From Flavobacteriaceae bacterium Ap0902 (GTDB lineage Bacteria; Bacteroidota; Bacteroidia; Flavobacteriales; Weeksellaceae): a stretch of DNA of 64,000 nt. Shown here one piece after another: positions 17,485-26,594 of the stretch. The notes beneath the pieces are model-generated. The model saw only the letters and a list, made by a program, of their open reading frames with translations. It was not told the DNA's origin and ran no database searches. The DNA is taken from NCBI GenBank assembly GCA_009835005.1, contig WTFG01000011.1:1-64000 (forward strand). The letters are read 5' to 3'. How positions within the stretch are numbered: position 1 is the first letter of the stretch; each line of letters opens with the position of its first letter. The position numbers and the translations under genes are program-made.

Positions 17485-19149
17485 TTAATTTGCAACCCAA
17501 ATATCGTAAAATCGGGTTGATTTAACTAATCGGTAATGATTTTGATTTAAAAATAAATTTTTCGCATTTTCTATTTCTGTAGAAAAAAGACCTTGCTTGG
17601 TATCCATAAAGATTGGTTTTCTATCCTTTAGGTTTATTCTATCAAAAATACTAGCTGGTTTTGCTAGAGAATTCCCGATGAGCCAAATTTCCTTATCGGC
17701 AGGTTTCATCTGGGTCAAATAATAAAATAATGGTTTATGCCCGTAGATAAATAATTCTGTTGAGTCATCCACTTTAAATCGCATTAAATCAAGCGTTGTT
17801 AATTCTATTTCTTGCGCTCTATCTTGGGTTGTGTACATTCCGTTGTAATTATTTACATGGACGGGGTAGGTTGCTTTTAATCGTATAAGTGGGTTTTGCC
17901 CGACACCATAAATAAAGACAAAGTATAGAAATAGAGAATATAAACCAATATAGACCCCCAATGAAATACTCAATTTTCTAATATTGGATTGGGTAGCATG
18001 ACTTAAATTGCCTAATGCAATCGGAATAATTAAAATAAATAAAAAAGATGATTTAAGAAATATGCCTGTATTGGAACCTGCAACTTGTACTAAAATGAAC
18101 AAGAAAGATAAGATGAGAATCCACTGGCTCAATTTTGATAATGATGATTTATAGAGGATAATTAGAACCAATGAGGGGACAACATACTTAATAGAATTAT
18201 TATAATTAAAAGTAAAAGGATATATTGATAACAGAACTAATCCGAGTCCTAACCCAATATATAGGATCCATTGTTTCCTGAATCTAATTTTGAGCTTTAA
18301 ATATTCGACTGAAAAGAACAAAATAGATGTCGTAATTAAGTATAATAGAAAATAAAAGAAGTCTAGCATATAGACTTTAATTACACGGGTGATGCTATAT
18401 TCTAAACCAGAAACTTTAAAAACAGTTTTGGGATTGAAAAGATTATCTAAATATACTTGTGCAATGTCATAATATACCATTATCAAATAGATAAAGGTAG
18501 AAGAGATTATTACAGAGATGTAGTATGTGGTAGTGAGCGTAATGATTTTCTTGTTGGTTATGGTGTGTAATTGAAGAAATTTACTAACAAATAAACCCAA
18601 TGGAATCATCAATATTAATAATAAATTGGGAAGTCTAATTAAAATAGAGAGGCTAGTAATTACACCCACAATTATGAAGTTTCTGTTGGATAGTATGTTC
18701 CTTGTAGAAGATAAGAAATATAGGATTAATAATAATATAAAGGATGTTGCTAAATCATAATTAAAGATAAGCGGGAAGCAGCGTATATTGAACAACAGGC
18801 CTATGAGTAGGAGTATAGGGAGTGTGTGGTTTTGTGGGAATAGTTTTTTAAGAATCTGAAAGCTCAAGATGAGGTTTCCATACAGAAAGATTAATGCAAG
18901 TAATTTGATATTGTATATCTCAAGGGAAGGAAATAATTTAAGGAATGAGCCTCCAATCAATTCGGTTAAGAAGATTATGGAATCCGTTGTACCTTCTTGG
19001 AGTCTTTCAAAAAAGAATTGATAAATGGTTAAATTAAAGCCTGTATCTCCCAGGTCACCGTCTTGCCATATAAATATGGACGGTATTAAAAAAATAAAAA
19101 CCCAAACCAATCCTTGAAGAGTATTCTTAGACTTAGCTTGGGTCAACAT
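17485..19149 (-). CDS. Large multispanning membrane protein, possible GT-C fold glycosyltransferase
   Basis: A 554-residue protein with about eleven hydrophobic helices spread over residues 10-430 and a soluble C-terminal region of about 120 residues. The first extracytoplasmic loop contains DGDLGDTGFNLTIYQFFFE (about 30-48), an acidic loop at the position where GT-C enzymes such as PMT/ArnT carry catalytic acidic residues. The C-terminal part (TTLDLMRFKVDDSTELFIYGHKP) resembles the periplasmic tail of membrane-bound mannosyltransferase-like proteins. I take it for a polyprenyl-phosphate-sugar-dependent transferase or a second polymerase candidate; a flippase is less likely because of the long soluble tail. 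No family can be named with certainty. Confidence 0.5.
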   Translation of the reverse strand: MLTQAKSKNTLQGLVWVFIFLIPSIFIWQDGDLGDTGFNLTIYQFFFERLQEGTTDSIIFLTELIGGSFLKLFPSLEIYNIKLLALIFLYGNLILSFQILKKLFPQNHTLPILLLIGLLFNIRCFPLIFNYDLATSFILLLILYFLSSTRNILSNRNFIIVGVITSLSILIRLPNLLLILMIPLGLFVSKFLQLHTITNKKIITLTTTYYISVIISSTFIYLIMVYYDIAQVYLDNLFNPKTVFKVSGLEYSITRVIKVYMLDFFYFLLYLITTSILFFSVEYLKLKIRFRKQWILYIGLGLGLVLLSIYPFTFNYNNSIKYVVPSLVLIILYKSSLSKLSQWILILSFLFILVQVAGSNTGIFLKSSFLFILIIPIALGNLSHATQSNIRKLSISLGVYIGLYSLFLYFVFIYGVGQNPLIRLKATYPVHVNNYNGMYTTQDRAQEIELTTLDLMRFKVDDSTELFIYGHKPLFYYLTQMKPADKEIWLIGNSLAKPASIFDRINLKDRKPIFMDTKQGLFSTEIENAKNLFLNQNHYRLVKSTRFYDIWVAN

Positions 19150-19171
19150 AGATTCAATTTCTATAACAAAA

Positions 19172-20458
19172 TTATAAACTCGCGTCTATTAAGTCCTTAG
19201 ATAAGAAGCTTTTGACATCATAAACTACTGCATTTTCTGATTTAAGCTTTTCTAAATCAATGTCTTTAAACTCTATATGAGAAACAGCTAATACCACCGC
19301 ATCATATTTTTCATTAGGTAGTTCTTGGACTGTTTGAATATGATATTCCTTTTCAACCTCTTTTGGATTAGCCCAAGGATCATAAACCGTGACATTGGTG
19401 CTATATGATTTTAATGATTGAATGACATCTATTACCTTGGTATTGCGTACATCTGGGCAATTTTCTTTGAAGGTAAATCCGAGTACTAATATTTTTGAAT
19501 CCTTAATTTTTATGTCTTTGTGCAACATTAATTTAATTACTTCAGAAGCTACATATTCTCCCATGCCATCGTTCATACGCCTTCCAGCCAATATGATTTC
19601 TGGGTGATAACCAAACTCTTGTGCTTTTTGCGCTAAATAATAAGGATCCACACCAATACAATGTCCACCCACTAAGCCTGGTGTAAATGGTAAGAAATTC
19701 CATTTAGTTCCCGCTGCTTCTAGGACATCTTTGGTGTTAATGTCCATTAAATTAAAAATTTTAGATAATTCATTGACAAATGCAATATTGATGTCTCTTT
19801 GTGAATTTTCTATCACTTTGGCTGCTTCTGCGACTTTAATGGTAGGTGCTAAATGCGTACCAGCAGTAATCACAGATTTATATAAATCATCTATTATCTT
19901 ACCAATTTCTGGAGTAGAACCAGAAGTTACTTTTAAAATCTTCTCTACTGTATGCTCTTTATCACCTGGATTGATTCTTTCTGGTGAATAGCCTACATAA
20001 AAATCTTCATTAAATGTTAGCCCACTAAATTTCTCTAAAATCGGTATACATTTTTCTTCTGTAGCACCAGGATAAACGGTAGATTCATAAATCACAATAT
20101 CTCCATTCTTTAGCACCTTCCCAACTGTCTCACTCGCCTTGATAAGAGGGGTTAAAACTGGTCTATTGTTTCTATCTACTGGCGTAGGAACCGTGATAAT
20201 ATAAACATTAGAATCCATGATGTCCTTGGAGTCGTGACTATTATATAAGCCTACATCTTCGGAACTTGGGTTTTCACTTACAAGAACAGACTGCAATAGT
20301 TCATCTGTCACTTCTAGCGTGTCATCATGCCCATTATTTAATTCTTTTACTCTTTGCTCATTGATGTCAAAGCCAACAACGGGATATTTCTCTGCGAATA
20401 ATCGCGCTAGGGGTAAGCCAACATACCCAAGACCTATTACAGTTATTTTATGCCTCAT
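19172..20458 (-). CDS. tviB: UDP-N-acetylhexosamine 6-dehydrogenase (TviB/WbpO type)
   Basis: A 428-residue nucleotide-sugar dehydrogenase that oxidises UDP-GalNAc or UDP-GlcNAc to the uronic acid with two NAD+. The start is placed at the ATG giving MRHKITVIGLGYVGLPLARL; an upstream in-frame start would add 14 residues and run into the preceding gene. Landmarks are ITVPTPVDRNNRPVLTPLI near 84-102, YESTVYPGATEEKC near 122, YSPERINPGDKEHTV near 153, KVAEAAKVIENSQRDINIAF near 200, and GLVGGHCIGVDPYYLA near 255-270 with the catalytic Cys. The ENSQRDINIA and NPGDKEH wording fits the TviB/WbpO branch rather than UDP-glucose dehydrogenase. Paired with the neighbouring 4-epimerase it would yield UDP-GalNAcA. 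Confidence 0.88.
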   Translation of the reverse strand: MRHKITVIGLGYVGLPLARLFAEKYPVVGFDINEQRVKELNNGHDDTLEVTDELLQSVLVSENPSSEDVGLYNSHDSKDIMDSNVYIITVPTPVDRNNRPVLTPLIKASETVGKVLKNGDIVIYESTVYPGATEEKCIPILEKFSGLTFNEDFYVGYSPERINPGDKEHTVEKILKVTSGSTPEIGKIIDDLYKSVITAGTHLAPTIKVAEAAKVIENSQRDINIAFVNELSKIFNLMDINTKDVLEAAGTKWNFLPFTPGLVGGHCIGVDPYYLAQKAQEFGYHPEIILAGRRMNDGMGEYVASEVIKLMLHKDIKIKDSKILVLGFTFKENCPDVRNTKVIDVIQSLKSYSTNVTVYDPWANPKEVEKEYHIQTVQELPNEKYDAVVLAVSHIEFKDIDLEKLKSENAVVYDVKSFLSKDLIDASL

Positions 20459-20469
20459 TATATTTAATT

Positions 20470-21444
20470 CTAATTTTTGTTTAAATTTTCCCAATACCAT
20501 TCAACAGCCTCTTTCAGCCCGTCTCTAAACTCGTGTGATGGTTGATATCCTAAATTTTGTCTTGCTTTTTCAATCGATGCTAATGAATGAGGTACATCGC
20601 CTTTCCTAGTAGGACCGTGTAAAATCTCAATATCCTTGATAGCTGGATCAAATGCTGATAGATATTCTTTCAATATTTCGGTCATATCTTTGATCGTAGT
20701 TCTGTCTCCCACGGCTGTATTATAAACTTGGTTCAAAGCCCCATGATTGTCTGTTTCTATAGCCAACAAATTCATTTGAACTACATTATCTATATAGGTA
20801 AAATCTCTAGAGAAAGTTCCATCTCCATTAATGGTAGGAGATTCATGATTCATCAATTGAATCACAAATTTTGGAATCACCGCCGCATAAGCCCCATTAG
20901 GGTCTTGACGCCTACCAAACACATTAAAATATCTAAGACCAATTGTATCTAAGCCATAAGTTTTATGAAAAACATCTGCATAGATTTCATTTACTAATTT
21001 AGTTACCGCATAAGGGGAAAGAGGCTTTCCGATATTATCTTCTACTTTGGGTAATGCTTTTGAATCTCCATAAGTGGATGAACTTGCTGCATACACAAAG
21101 CGCTTAACCCCATTGTCTCTAGCAGCTACTAGCATGTTTAGGAAGCCACCAACATTCACATCATTACTGGTAATAGGATCGTTGATGGATCTTGGGACAG
21201 AACCTAAAGCGGCTTCATGTAAAATAAAATCTATTCCATTACATGCTTTTTGGCAAGTTTCTAAATCTCTTATGTCTCCTTCGATAAATGAAAACCTAGG
21301 ATTAGAAAGAAATGGATCAATATTTTTTTGATAGCCAGTAACAAAATTGTCGAGTGCTGTGACTTTATAATTCAACTCTAATAATCTCTCTACGAGATTG
21401 GAGCCTATAAAACCTGCTGCACCTGTTACTAAAACATGTTTCAT
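20470..21444 (-). CDS. wbpP: UDP-N-acetylglucosamine / uronate 4-epimerase (WbpP/TviC type)
   Basis: A 324-residue extended SDR epimerase. TGAAGFIGSNLVERLLELNY (about 7-26) is the NAD-binding start; LHEAALGSVPRSINDPITSN near 75-94 is the loop that marks the WbpP/TviC branch acting on N-acetylated substrates; AASSSTYGDSKALPK near 119 has the catalytic Ser; and PYAVTKLVNEIYA near 144 has the Tyr and Lys. YFNVFGRRQDPNGAYAAVIP near 171-190 binds the UDP. The gene ends 11 bases before the dehydrogenase and starts 6 bases after the Wzc stop, so the three are one transcription unit. The pair matches the two-step route from UDP-GlcNAc to UDP-GalNAcA used in Vi antigen and O-antigen synthesis. Confidence 0.88.
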   Translation of the reverse strand: MKHVLVTGAAGFIGSNLVERLLELNYKVTALDNFVTGYQKNIDPFLSNPRFSFIEGDIRDLETCQKACNGIDFILHEAALGSVPRSINDPITSNDVNVGGFLNMLVAARDNGVKRFVYAASSSTYGDSKALPKVEDNIGKPLSPYAVTKLVNEIYADVFHKTYGLDTIGLRYFNVFGRRQDPNGAYAAVIPKFVIQLMNHESPTINGDGTFSRDFTYIDNVVQMNLLAIETDNHGALNQVYNTAVGDRTTIKDMTEILKEYLSAFDPAIKDIEILHGPTRKGDVPHSLASIEKARQNLGYQPSHEFRDGLKEAVEWYWENLNKN

Positions 21445-21450
21445 CTTGTT

Positions 21451-23853
21451 TTATTTTCTCTTGAATAGCTTTGAAAACATGTCGAAATAACTGTTTTTCT
21501 TAGCATTTTGCCCATATCCATACCCGTATCCGTAATTATATTTATAACCATAAGCATACCCAGATTGCGAGGAAGATATATCATTAATAACAAAACATAG
21601 TTTTTTTAGTCTATTATTCTGTTCTGCCTCTAAAGGTACCTGTAATACATTTTTAGGCGTGTATTCGGATCTAGTGACATATAATGTCAAATCTGCATAA
21701 TGACTAATATGGTAGGTGTCAGATACCAATACAAGTGGTGCAGAGTCTATTACTATATAGTCATATTCTAACCTCAATTTTTCTATCAAATCTCCGAATC
21801 TTTCACTCATCAGAATTTCTGTTGGATTTGGTGGGATACTACCAGAAAACATAATATGCATATCCGGATTGGACTTTGATGGGTGTATGAATTGATGATG
21901 ATCTAGAACCTCATTATTATATAAATATTCTGTTAACCCGTCAATATTCTTATTTATATCTTCATATCTATGTAGCTGCGGGTTTCTAATATCTGAGCCA
22001 ATCAATATGGTTTTTTTGTTCCTAACATGACCCAATGTATGGGCGTAGTTCATAGATATAAAGGTCTTTCCTTCCCCTTTGACAGATGATGTCACCAGGG
22101 TAACTATACCCTTCTTATCTTGTTTAGACTTTTTAGCAATAAAGGCTACATTGGTTCTCATAATACGAAATGCTTCTGATAATGGACCTAAATCATTGCT
22201 AACAGTGTCAAATTTATCAATCATATTCGTGGCTCTCGGGATTTCACCTACGATGGCATGGCTTCCTACTAAATCTTCTAAATCTTCTCTTGCTTCTATT
22301 TTGTTTTTAAGCAATTCTTTTGTGTAAATTCCTGCAAGCGGTATTAGAAGACCCAGTGCTAAGGCACCAAAATAATATCTAGACTTTATTGGGCTCACAG
22401 GTCCCACGCTCGATGCTGGGTCTATGATTTTAATTTTATCTTCTGTTATAGCGCCGGATATTGCCGCTTCTTCCCTTTTTTCTAGTAATAATAAATATAA
22501 ACTTTCTTTAATCTGTTGTTGTCTGTCAATATCCCTAGATATTCTTTCTAACCTTGGTGCTTTCCTTTTGAATCCAGATGCCGAGGATAGCTGAGAACTT
22601 AAATTATCTCTCGTGCCTCGCAGCACTTGTTGCTGTTTAGTAATGTTTGTTAAGATATTAGATTTGGCAGAAGATATATTTTGCTCTAAATTCTGAACCA
22701 TTGGGTGATCACTCGTAGCACCATTAGCAATCATATTATTTCTTTCCGTAACTAATTGATTATATGTGTTTACAGCGCTGTTTGTTCCGCCTCCAGAGTT
22801 TGTGATATCACTTGGTAGTACTTCACTTATAGGTTGAGAGTCTACGTAATTCTTGTAAGTGTCAACTAAGCTTATCTGTGTATCTAATTCTAGTAATTCA
22901 GATTCAACTTGGTTTTTTTTGCCTATACTACTACCAATTTCAGCCTCTAGATTGGCGATATCATTACCCTGTTGAAAATCTTCTTTTTGTCCTTCGACAC
23001 CAGAAAGCTCATTGTTCAATATGGCAATACGTTCTTCTATAAATTCACCTGTTTTTTCAAACTCTAAACTCTTATCATTTTTTGCATCGACATTGTATAC
23101 TCGAACTAGTTCTGTAATGATATCTTCTGACTTAGAAGTATTAGAACTATTTAATTTAACTTGTAATACAGAGGCATAGTTGTTTGACATCTCTACAACA
23201 ATTCTATTTTGAAGATTTTTAGCTAAGTCGTCTTTTCTTAGCACTTTTACTAAAAAGTCACCAGTTTTAGAGTTATTCAAAGGATTACTATAAAAAACAA
23301 AAGATTGATTATTAATTTTAAACGGTTTGTTGATTGCAGTTTTTAAGACTTTTTCATTGTGGGTCACATTGATATTGGGCAAATCAAAATCCACCTTAAA
23401 TTGTGTGGGTTTAATAGCGGTATCAGGAACCAAGGATTTTAACAATATGGGAAGCTCATTTATATAAATTTCTGTATCTATGACTTTTCCGACCTTGATA
23501 TATTCATTAGATAAATCTAAATTGTCAATCACTTTTTGGATTAATCTACGAGATTTCATAATCTCTATTTCATTTTCTATTCCTCCATTCATGCCTCCTT
23601 GCACAGCAACATCACTCAATAGAACATTAGCCCCAGCACCTTTTTGGGAATCTTTAATTAATACTTTAATATTCGATTGATAGATTGGGGTTAAATATCT
23701 AGTATATAGCCAAGCAAGAAATAGAAAAAATAAAATGCTTAATAAAAAGATAGGCCACTTCCTTAGATACACGGCTAAACTCCTTCTTAATTTGGCCGTT
23801 CTCTGATAAGCCGGTTCTTCTGTAAAGGGATTAGGTATATTATTTTGATTCAT
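21451..23853 (-). CDS. wzc: Wzc-type polysaccharide co-polymerase and tyrosine kinase
   Basis: An 800-residue inner membrane chain-length regulator fused to a BY-kinase. I place the start at the ATG giving MNQNNIPNPFTEEPAYQ; the longer frame would overlap wza. It has a first membrane helix near 35-55 (WPIFLLSILFFLFLAWLY), a long periplasmic coiled-coil region, a second helix near 490 (YYFGALALGLLIPLAGIY), then the kinase: Walker A in SSVKGEGKTFISMNYAH near 590, Walker A-prime in KTILIGSDIRNPQLHRY, and Walker B in YIVIDSAPLVLVSD. The C-terminal tail is rich in alternating Gly and Tyr (GYAYGYKYNYGYGYGYG), the autophosphorylated cluster of the family. It follows wza by 4 bases; together they control length and export of the polymer. 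Confidence 0.93.
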   Translation of the reverse strand: MNQNNIPNPFTEEPAYQRTAKLRRSLAVYLRKWPIFLLSILFFLFLAWLYTRYLTPIYQSNIKVLIKDSQKGAGANVLLSDVAVQGGMNGGIENEIEIMKSRRLIQKVIDNLDLSNEYIKVGKVIDTEIYINELPILLKSLVPDTAIKPTQFKVDFDLPNINVTHNEKVLKTAINKPFKINNQSFVFYSNPLNNSKTGDFLVKVLRKDDLAKNLQNRIVVEMSNNYASVLQVKLNSSNTSKSEDIITELVRVYNVDAKNDKSLEFEKTGEFIEERIAILNNELSGVEGQKEDFQQGNDIANLEAEIGSSIGKKNQVESELLELDTQISLVDTYKNYVDSQPISEVLPSDITNSGGGTNSAVNTYNQLVTERNNMIANGATSDHPMVQNLEQNISSAKSNILTNITKQQQVLRGTRDNLSSQLSSASGFKRKAPRLERISRDIDRQQQIKESLYLLLLEKREEAAISGAITEDKIKIIDPASSVGPVSPIKSRYYFGALALGLLIPLAGIYTKELLKNKIEAREDLEDLVGSHAIVGEIPRATNMIDKFDTVSNDLGPLSEAFRIMRTNVAFIAKKSKQDKKGIVTLVTSSVKGEGKTFISMNYAHTLGHVRNKKTILIGSDIRNPQLHRYEDINKNIDGLTEYLYNNEVLDHHQFIHPSKSNPDMHIMFSGSIPPNPTEILMSERFGDLIEKLRLEYDYIVIDSAPLVLVSDTYHISHYADLTLYVTRSEYTPKNVLQVPLEAEQNNRLKKLCFVINDISSSQSGYAYGYKYNYGYGYGYGQNAKKNSYFDMFSKLFKRK

Positions 23854-23857
23854 AGGA

Positions 23858-24610
23858 TTATCTAAATAGAGTAATAATTGCTGTAATAAAACCAATAACG
23901 GTCAAAGTTGATGTTAAAGGGCGAGTATTAAATTCTGTTGCTCTTGATTTCGTTGGTAGTGCATATAGAATATCATTTTGTTTTAAATAGTAATATTCAC
24001 TATTCATAATGTTTGCGTCATGTAGGTTTACATAATCATGTTTTCTTTTACCATTTTCACTTCTAATGATTAAAACAGAGTCTCTAATGGCATAGAAAGA
24101 CATACCTCCAGAGTTAGCAATAGCTTCAAAAATGTTTAATCTTTCTGATGCTGATTTAACGACACCTTGAGAGTTGAACTCTCCCAACATCGTAACCTCA
24201 AAGTTCACAATTCTGATATTAACCATAGGATCTTTAATATAATTGGATATCCTATTTTTTAAATCCTCTGCTAATTCTTTTCTAGTTTTTCCCGCTACCT
24301 GAATACTTCCCAACATTGGGTACTCAATATAGCCTTCACTGTCTACAAGGTAAGAAGTCGAACTCAGTTCTGATGTTCCTTGTCTAATCCCTGTGGTATT
24401 GTTTCCTCCTAAATTGAAAGGTTTGGCAAGGTCTTCATCATATGCGCTAACCATTATGGTCAATACATCACCTACTTGAATTTCTGGACTTTGATAGTTT
24501 TCTTTAGAAAAATCTATATTGTCAATATTTTGCAGGTATAATACATCTTGTTGTGTTCTGCAAGAAAATAATAGGCTTGTTAGTATAAAAATAAGCAGTA
24601 ATTTTTTCAT
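23858..24610 (-). CDS. wza: Wza-type polysaccharide export lipoprotein
   Basis: A 250-residue outer-membrane-directed lipoprotein. The signal peptide MKKLLLIFILTSLLFSC ends in a lipobox with Cys17. The mature part has a Poly_export domain (DVLTIMVSAYDEDLAKPFN near 48-66; YIEYPMLGSIQVAGKTRKEL near 94-113; YIKDPMVNIRIVNFEVTMLG near 124-143) followed by SLBB-like sequence (LNIFEAIANSGGMSFYAIRD near 158-177). The last residues (LTVIGFITAIITLF) form a C-terminal hydrophobic helix, as in Bacteroidota Wza proteins, instead of the amphipathic helix of E. coli Wza. At this length it lacks extra SLBB repeats. It forms the outer-membrane export channel and works with the Wzc encoded immediately downstream. 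Confidence 0.92.
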   Translation of the reverse strand: MKKLLLIFILTSLLFSCRTQQDVLYLQNIDNIDFSKENYQSPEIQVGDVLTIMVSAYDEDLAKPFNLGGNNTTGIRQGTSELSSTSYLVDSEGYIEYPMLGSIQVAGKTRKELAEDLKNRISNYIKDPMVNIRIVNFEVTMLGEFNSQGVVKSASERLNIFEAIANSGGMSFYAIRDSVLIIRSENGKRKHDYVNLHDANIMNSEYYYLKQNDILYALPTKSRATEFNTRPLTSTLTVIGFITAIITLFR

Positions 24611-24650
24611 AATATATAATTGATTGCAAAACTAAACAAATTTTTCAATT

Positions 24651-26594
24651 TTAATCTAAGGATTCAAATTCAGAATTTTGACTTTTATATTCAGGAACTA
24701 TATTTTTTATCATTTGTACTAACTCTAATTTACTTTTTCTTAATGTAGCTCGTGCAATATCCTTGGTACAAATATCCATTTGCGCAAACGGTACTATATC
24801 ATCTTTGGCACGCATAATTTTTTCGTGATATGTAGGAAGGGTTTTGGTTTTATCACTTAGAAGTTCTTCGTAAAGCTTTTCACCAGGTCTCAAGCCTGTG
24901 ATTTTAATATCAATTTCCTGATTTGGCTCAAAACCACTAAGCTTAATCATTTTTTTAGCTAAATCTATGATTTTTACAGGTTCTCCCATGTCAAAGACAT
25001 AAATTTCACCACCTTTTCCCATAGTTCCAGCTTGTAATACGAGTTCGCAAGCTTCTGGGATTGTCATAAAATAACGGGTAATATCTTGATGGGTTACGGT
25101 AACTGGGCCGCCTTCTTCTATTTGCTTTCTAAATAAGGGTATCACAGAGCCATTTGATCCTAAAACGTTACCGAAGCGAGTGGTTATAAATTTTGTTGTA
25201 TTTCCTTCTCTGTTCTGAAGAGATTGAACATACAATTCTGCTACTCTTTTGGATGCACCCATTACGTTGGTAGGGTTTACAGCTTTATCAGTAGAAACCA
25301 TCACAAATCGATTAATGCCATATTCGCTAGATAAGTCTGCAATTACCCGAGATCCCAAAATATTTACAAAAATTGCCTCATGTGGATTTTCTTCTATAAT
25401 CGGTACATGTTTGTATGCCGCCGCATGGTATACCATAGAGAAGTTATACTTCTTAAATAACGGCTCGACTCTATATTTATTGCTGACATTGGCCAAATGA
25501 AAAACGAAATTAATATCTGGATAGTTCTTACTCAACTCTAATTTAACATCATTTAAAGGGGTTTCTGCTTGGTCTAAAACAACGATGAGATTGGGTTTAA
25601 ATTGCGCTACTTTTCTAACGATTTCGCTTCCTATAGAGCCAGCACCACCAGTAACCAATACATTTTTACCAAAATGACGTTTTCTAATTTCGTCATTCTC
25701 TATGGTAATCTCTTCTCTATATAATAAATCTTCTATCTCTAAAGATCTTACTTCTTTTTTCTCTTGAGCGGTTTCCTCAGAAAATGATTTGAGCGGAGAA
25801 TGATATAATTTTATTTTGTGTTGAATCAGGTCATTGATAATGGGTTGATTATCATCTTTACGCATTTCTTCATCTGGAAATAAAATACCATCTAGTTTTT
25901 TTTCGCGGGATTCATTCTCTAATATTTTATGAATAGGATATATTTTTTTATCCAATAGTCTCGTACCATTTTTAACATTAGATGGAGAAACGAAACCCAA
26001 AAGATTGTATCCATTTTTCAAAGATTCATTTAAGTATACTCCTATAGCCACAGATGCATCTGAAGTGCCAAAGACCATTACATTCTTAATTAAATCCTCA
26101 TCTTTGAATTTCAAAAACATGATAAAGGCTAGTTTCACATAGAACCTAAATAGAGAAAGGAATAGAAAACATAACAGCGTGAAAAATATGATGGGCGGAT
26201 CAAAAAATAATTTTCTGGGTTCGATACCTTGAGACATATCAAACCAATACATACCATAGCTAAGTGCAAGCATGATCACTAAAGAGGTAAATGTAGATAA
26301 GGAAATCTTCAATATATCTCTAATAGAGGAATGCCTCACTACCCCAAAGGACACACGATAAAACCATAAAGACAAGGAAGTTATAGCAATAATGAGCCCG
26401 AAGGTTGAAAAGGTATTAAGTGAACCAAAATCATGAATCCCCCAAATATCCATTAAAAAATAAGTGAGGAGGAGAGAAAAAATAACGATACAGACATCTA
26501 TGACAAATATAGACCATCTAGGTAAATGATTTATGCTATGTAACCTACTAGCAATATCTGCAAGTATGCCGCTATTTTTAAAGTTAATTTTCAT
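24651..26594 (-). CDS. pglF: Membrane-bound UDP-GlcNAc 4,6-dehydratase (PglF/CapD family)
   Basis: A 647-residue polysaccharide biosynthesis dehydratase. It has four N-terminal membrane helices (about 27-150), a first Rossmann-like domain with NVMVFGTSDASVAIGVYLNE near 170-189, and a catalytic SDR domain with VLVTGGAGSIGSEIVRKVAQ near 308. The active site reads STDKAVNPTNVMGASKRVAEL near 429, where Met replaces the usual Tyr, as in PglF/FlaA1-type dehydratases. TRFGNVLGSNGSVIPLFRKQ near 470 and GLRPGEKLYEEL near 570 are also typical. It forms UDP-2-acetamido-4-keto-2,6-dideoxyglucose, the first step to UDP-bacillosamine. Its ATG overlaps the stop of the aminotransferase gene by one base (TAATG), so translation is coupled. 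Confidence 0.9.
   Translation of the reverse strand: MKINFKNSGILADIASRLHSINHLPRWSIFVIDVCIVIFSLLLTYFLMDIWGIHDFGSLNTFSTFGLIIAITSLSLWFYRVSFGVVRHSSIRDILKISLSTFTSLVIMLALSYGMYWFDMSQGIEPRKLFFDPPIIFFTLLCFLFLSLFRFYVKLAFIMFLKFKDEDLIKNVMVFGTSDASVAIGVYLNESLKNGYNLLGFVSPSNVKNGTRLLDKKIYPIHKILENESREKKLDGILFPDEEMRKDDNQPIINDLIQHKIKLYHSPLKSFSEETAQEKKEVRSLEIEDLLYREEITIENDEIRKRHFGKNVLVTGGAGSIGSEIVRKVAQFKPNLIVVLDQAETPLNDVKLELSKNYPDINFVFHLANVSNKYRVEPLFKKYNFSMVYHAAAYKHVPIIEENPHEAIFVNILGSRVIADLSSEYGINRFVMVSTDKAVNPTNVMGASKRVAELYVQSLQNREGNTTKFITTRFGNVLGSNGSVIPLFRKQIEEGGPVTVTHQDITRYFMTIPEACELVLQAGTMGKGGEIYVFDMGEPVKIIDLAKKMIKLSGFEPNQEIDIKITGLRPGEKLYEELLSDKTKTLPTYHEKIMRAKDDIVPFAQMDICTKDIARATLRKSKLELVQMIKNIVPEYKSQNSEFESLD

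Noticed and set aside
23854-23895. Upstream start of wzc adding 14 residues
   Set aside because: It would overlap the end of wza and add MVLLQQLLLYLDNP with no family support; the ATG 4 bases after the wza stop is preferred.
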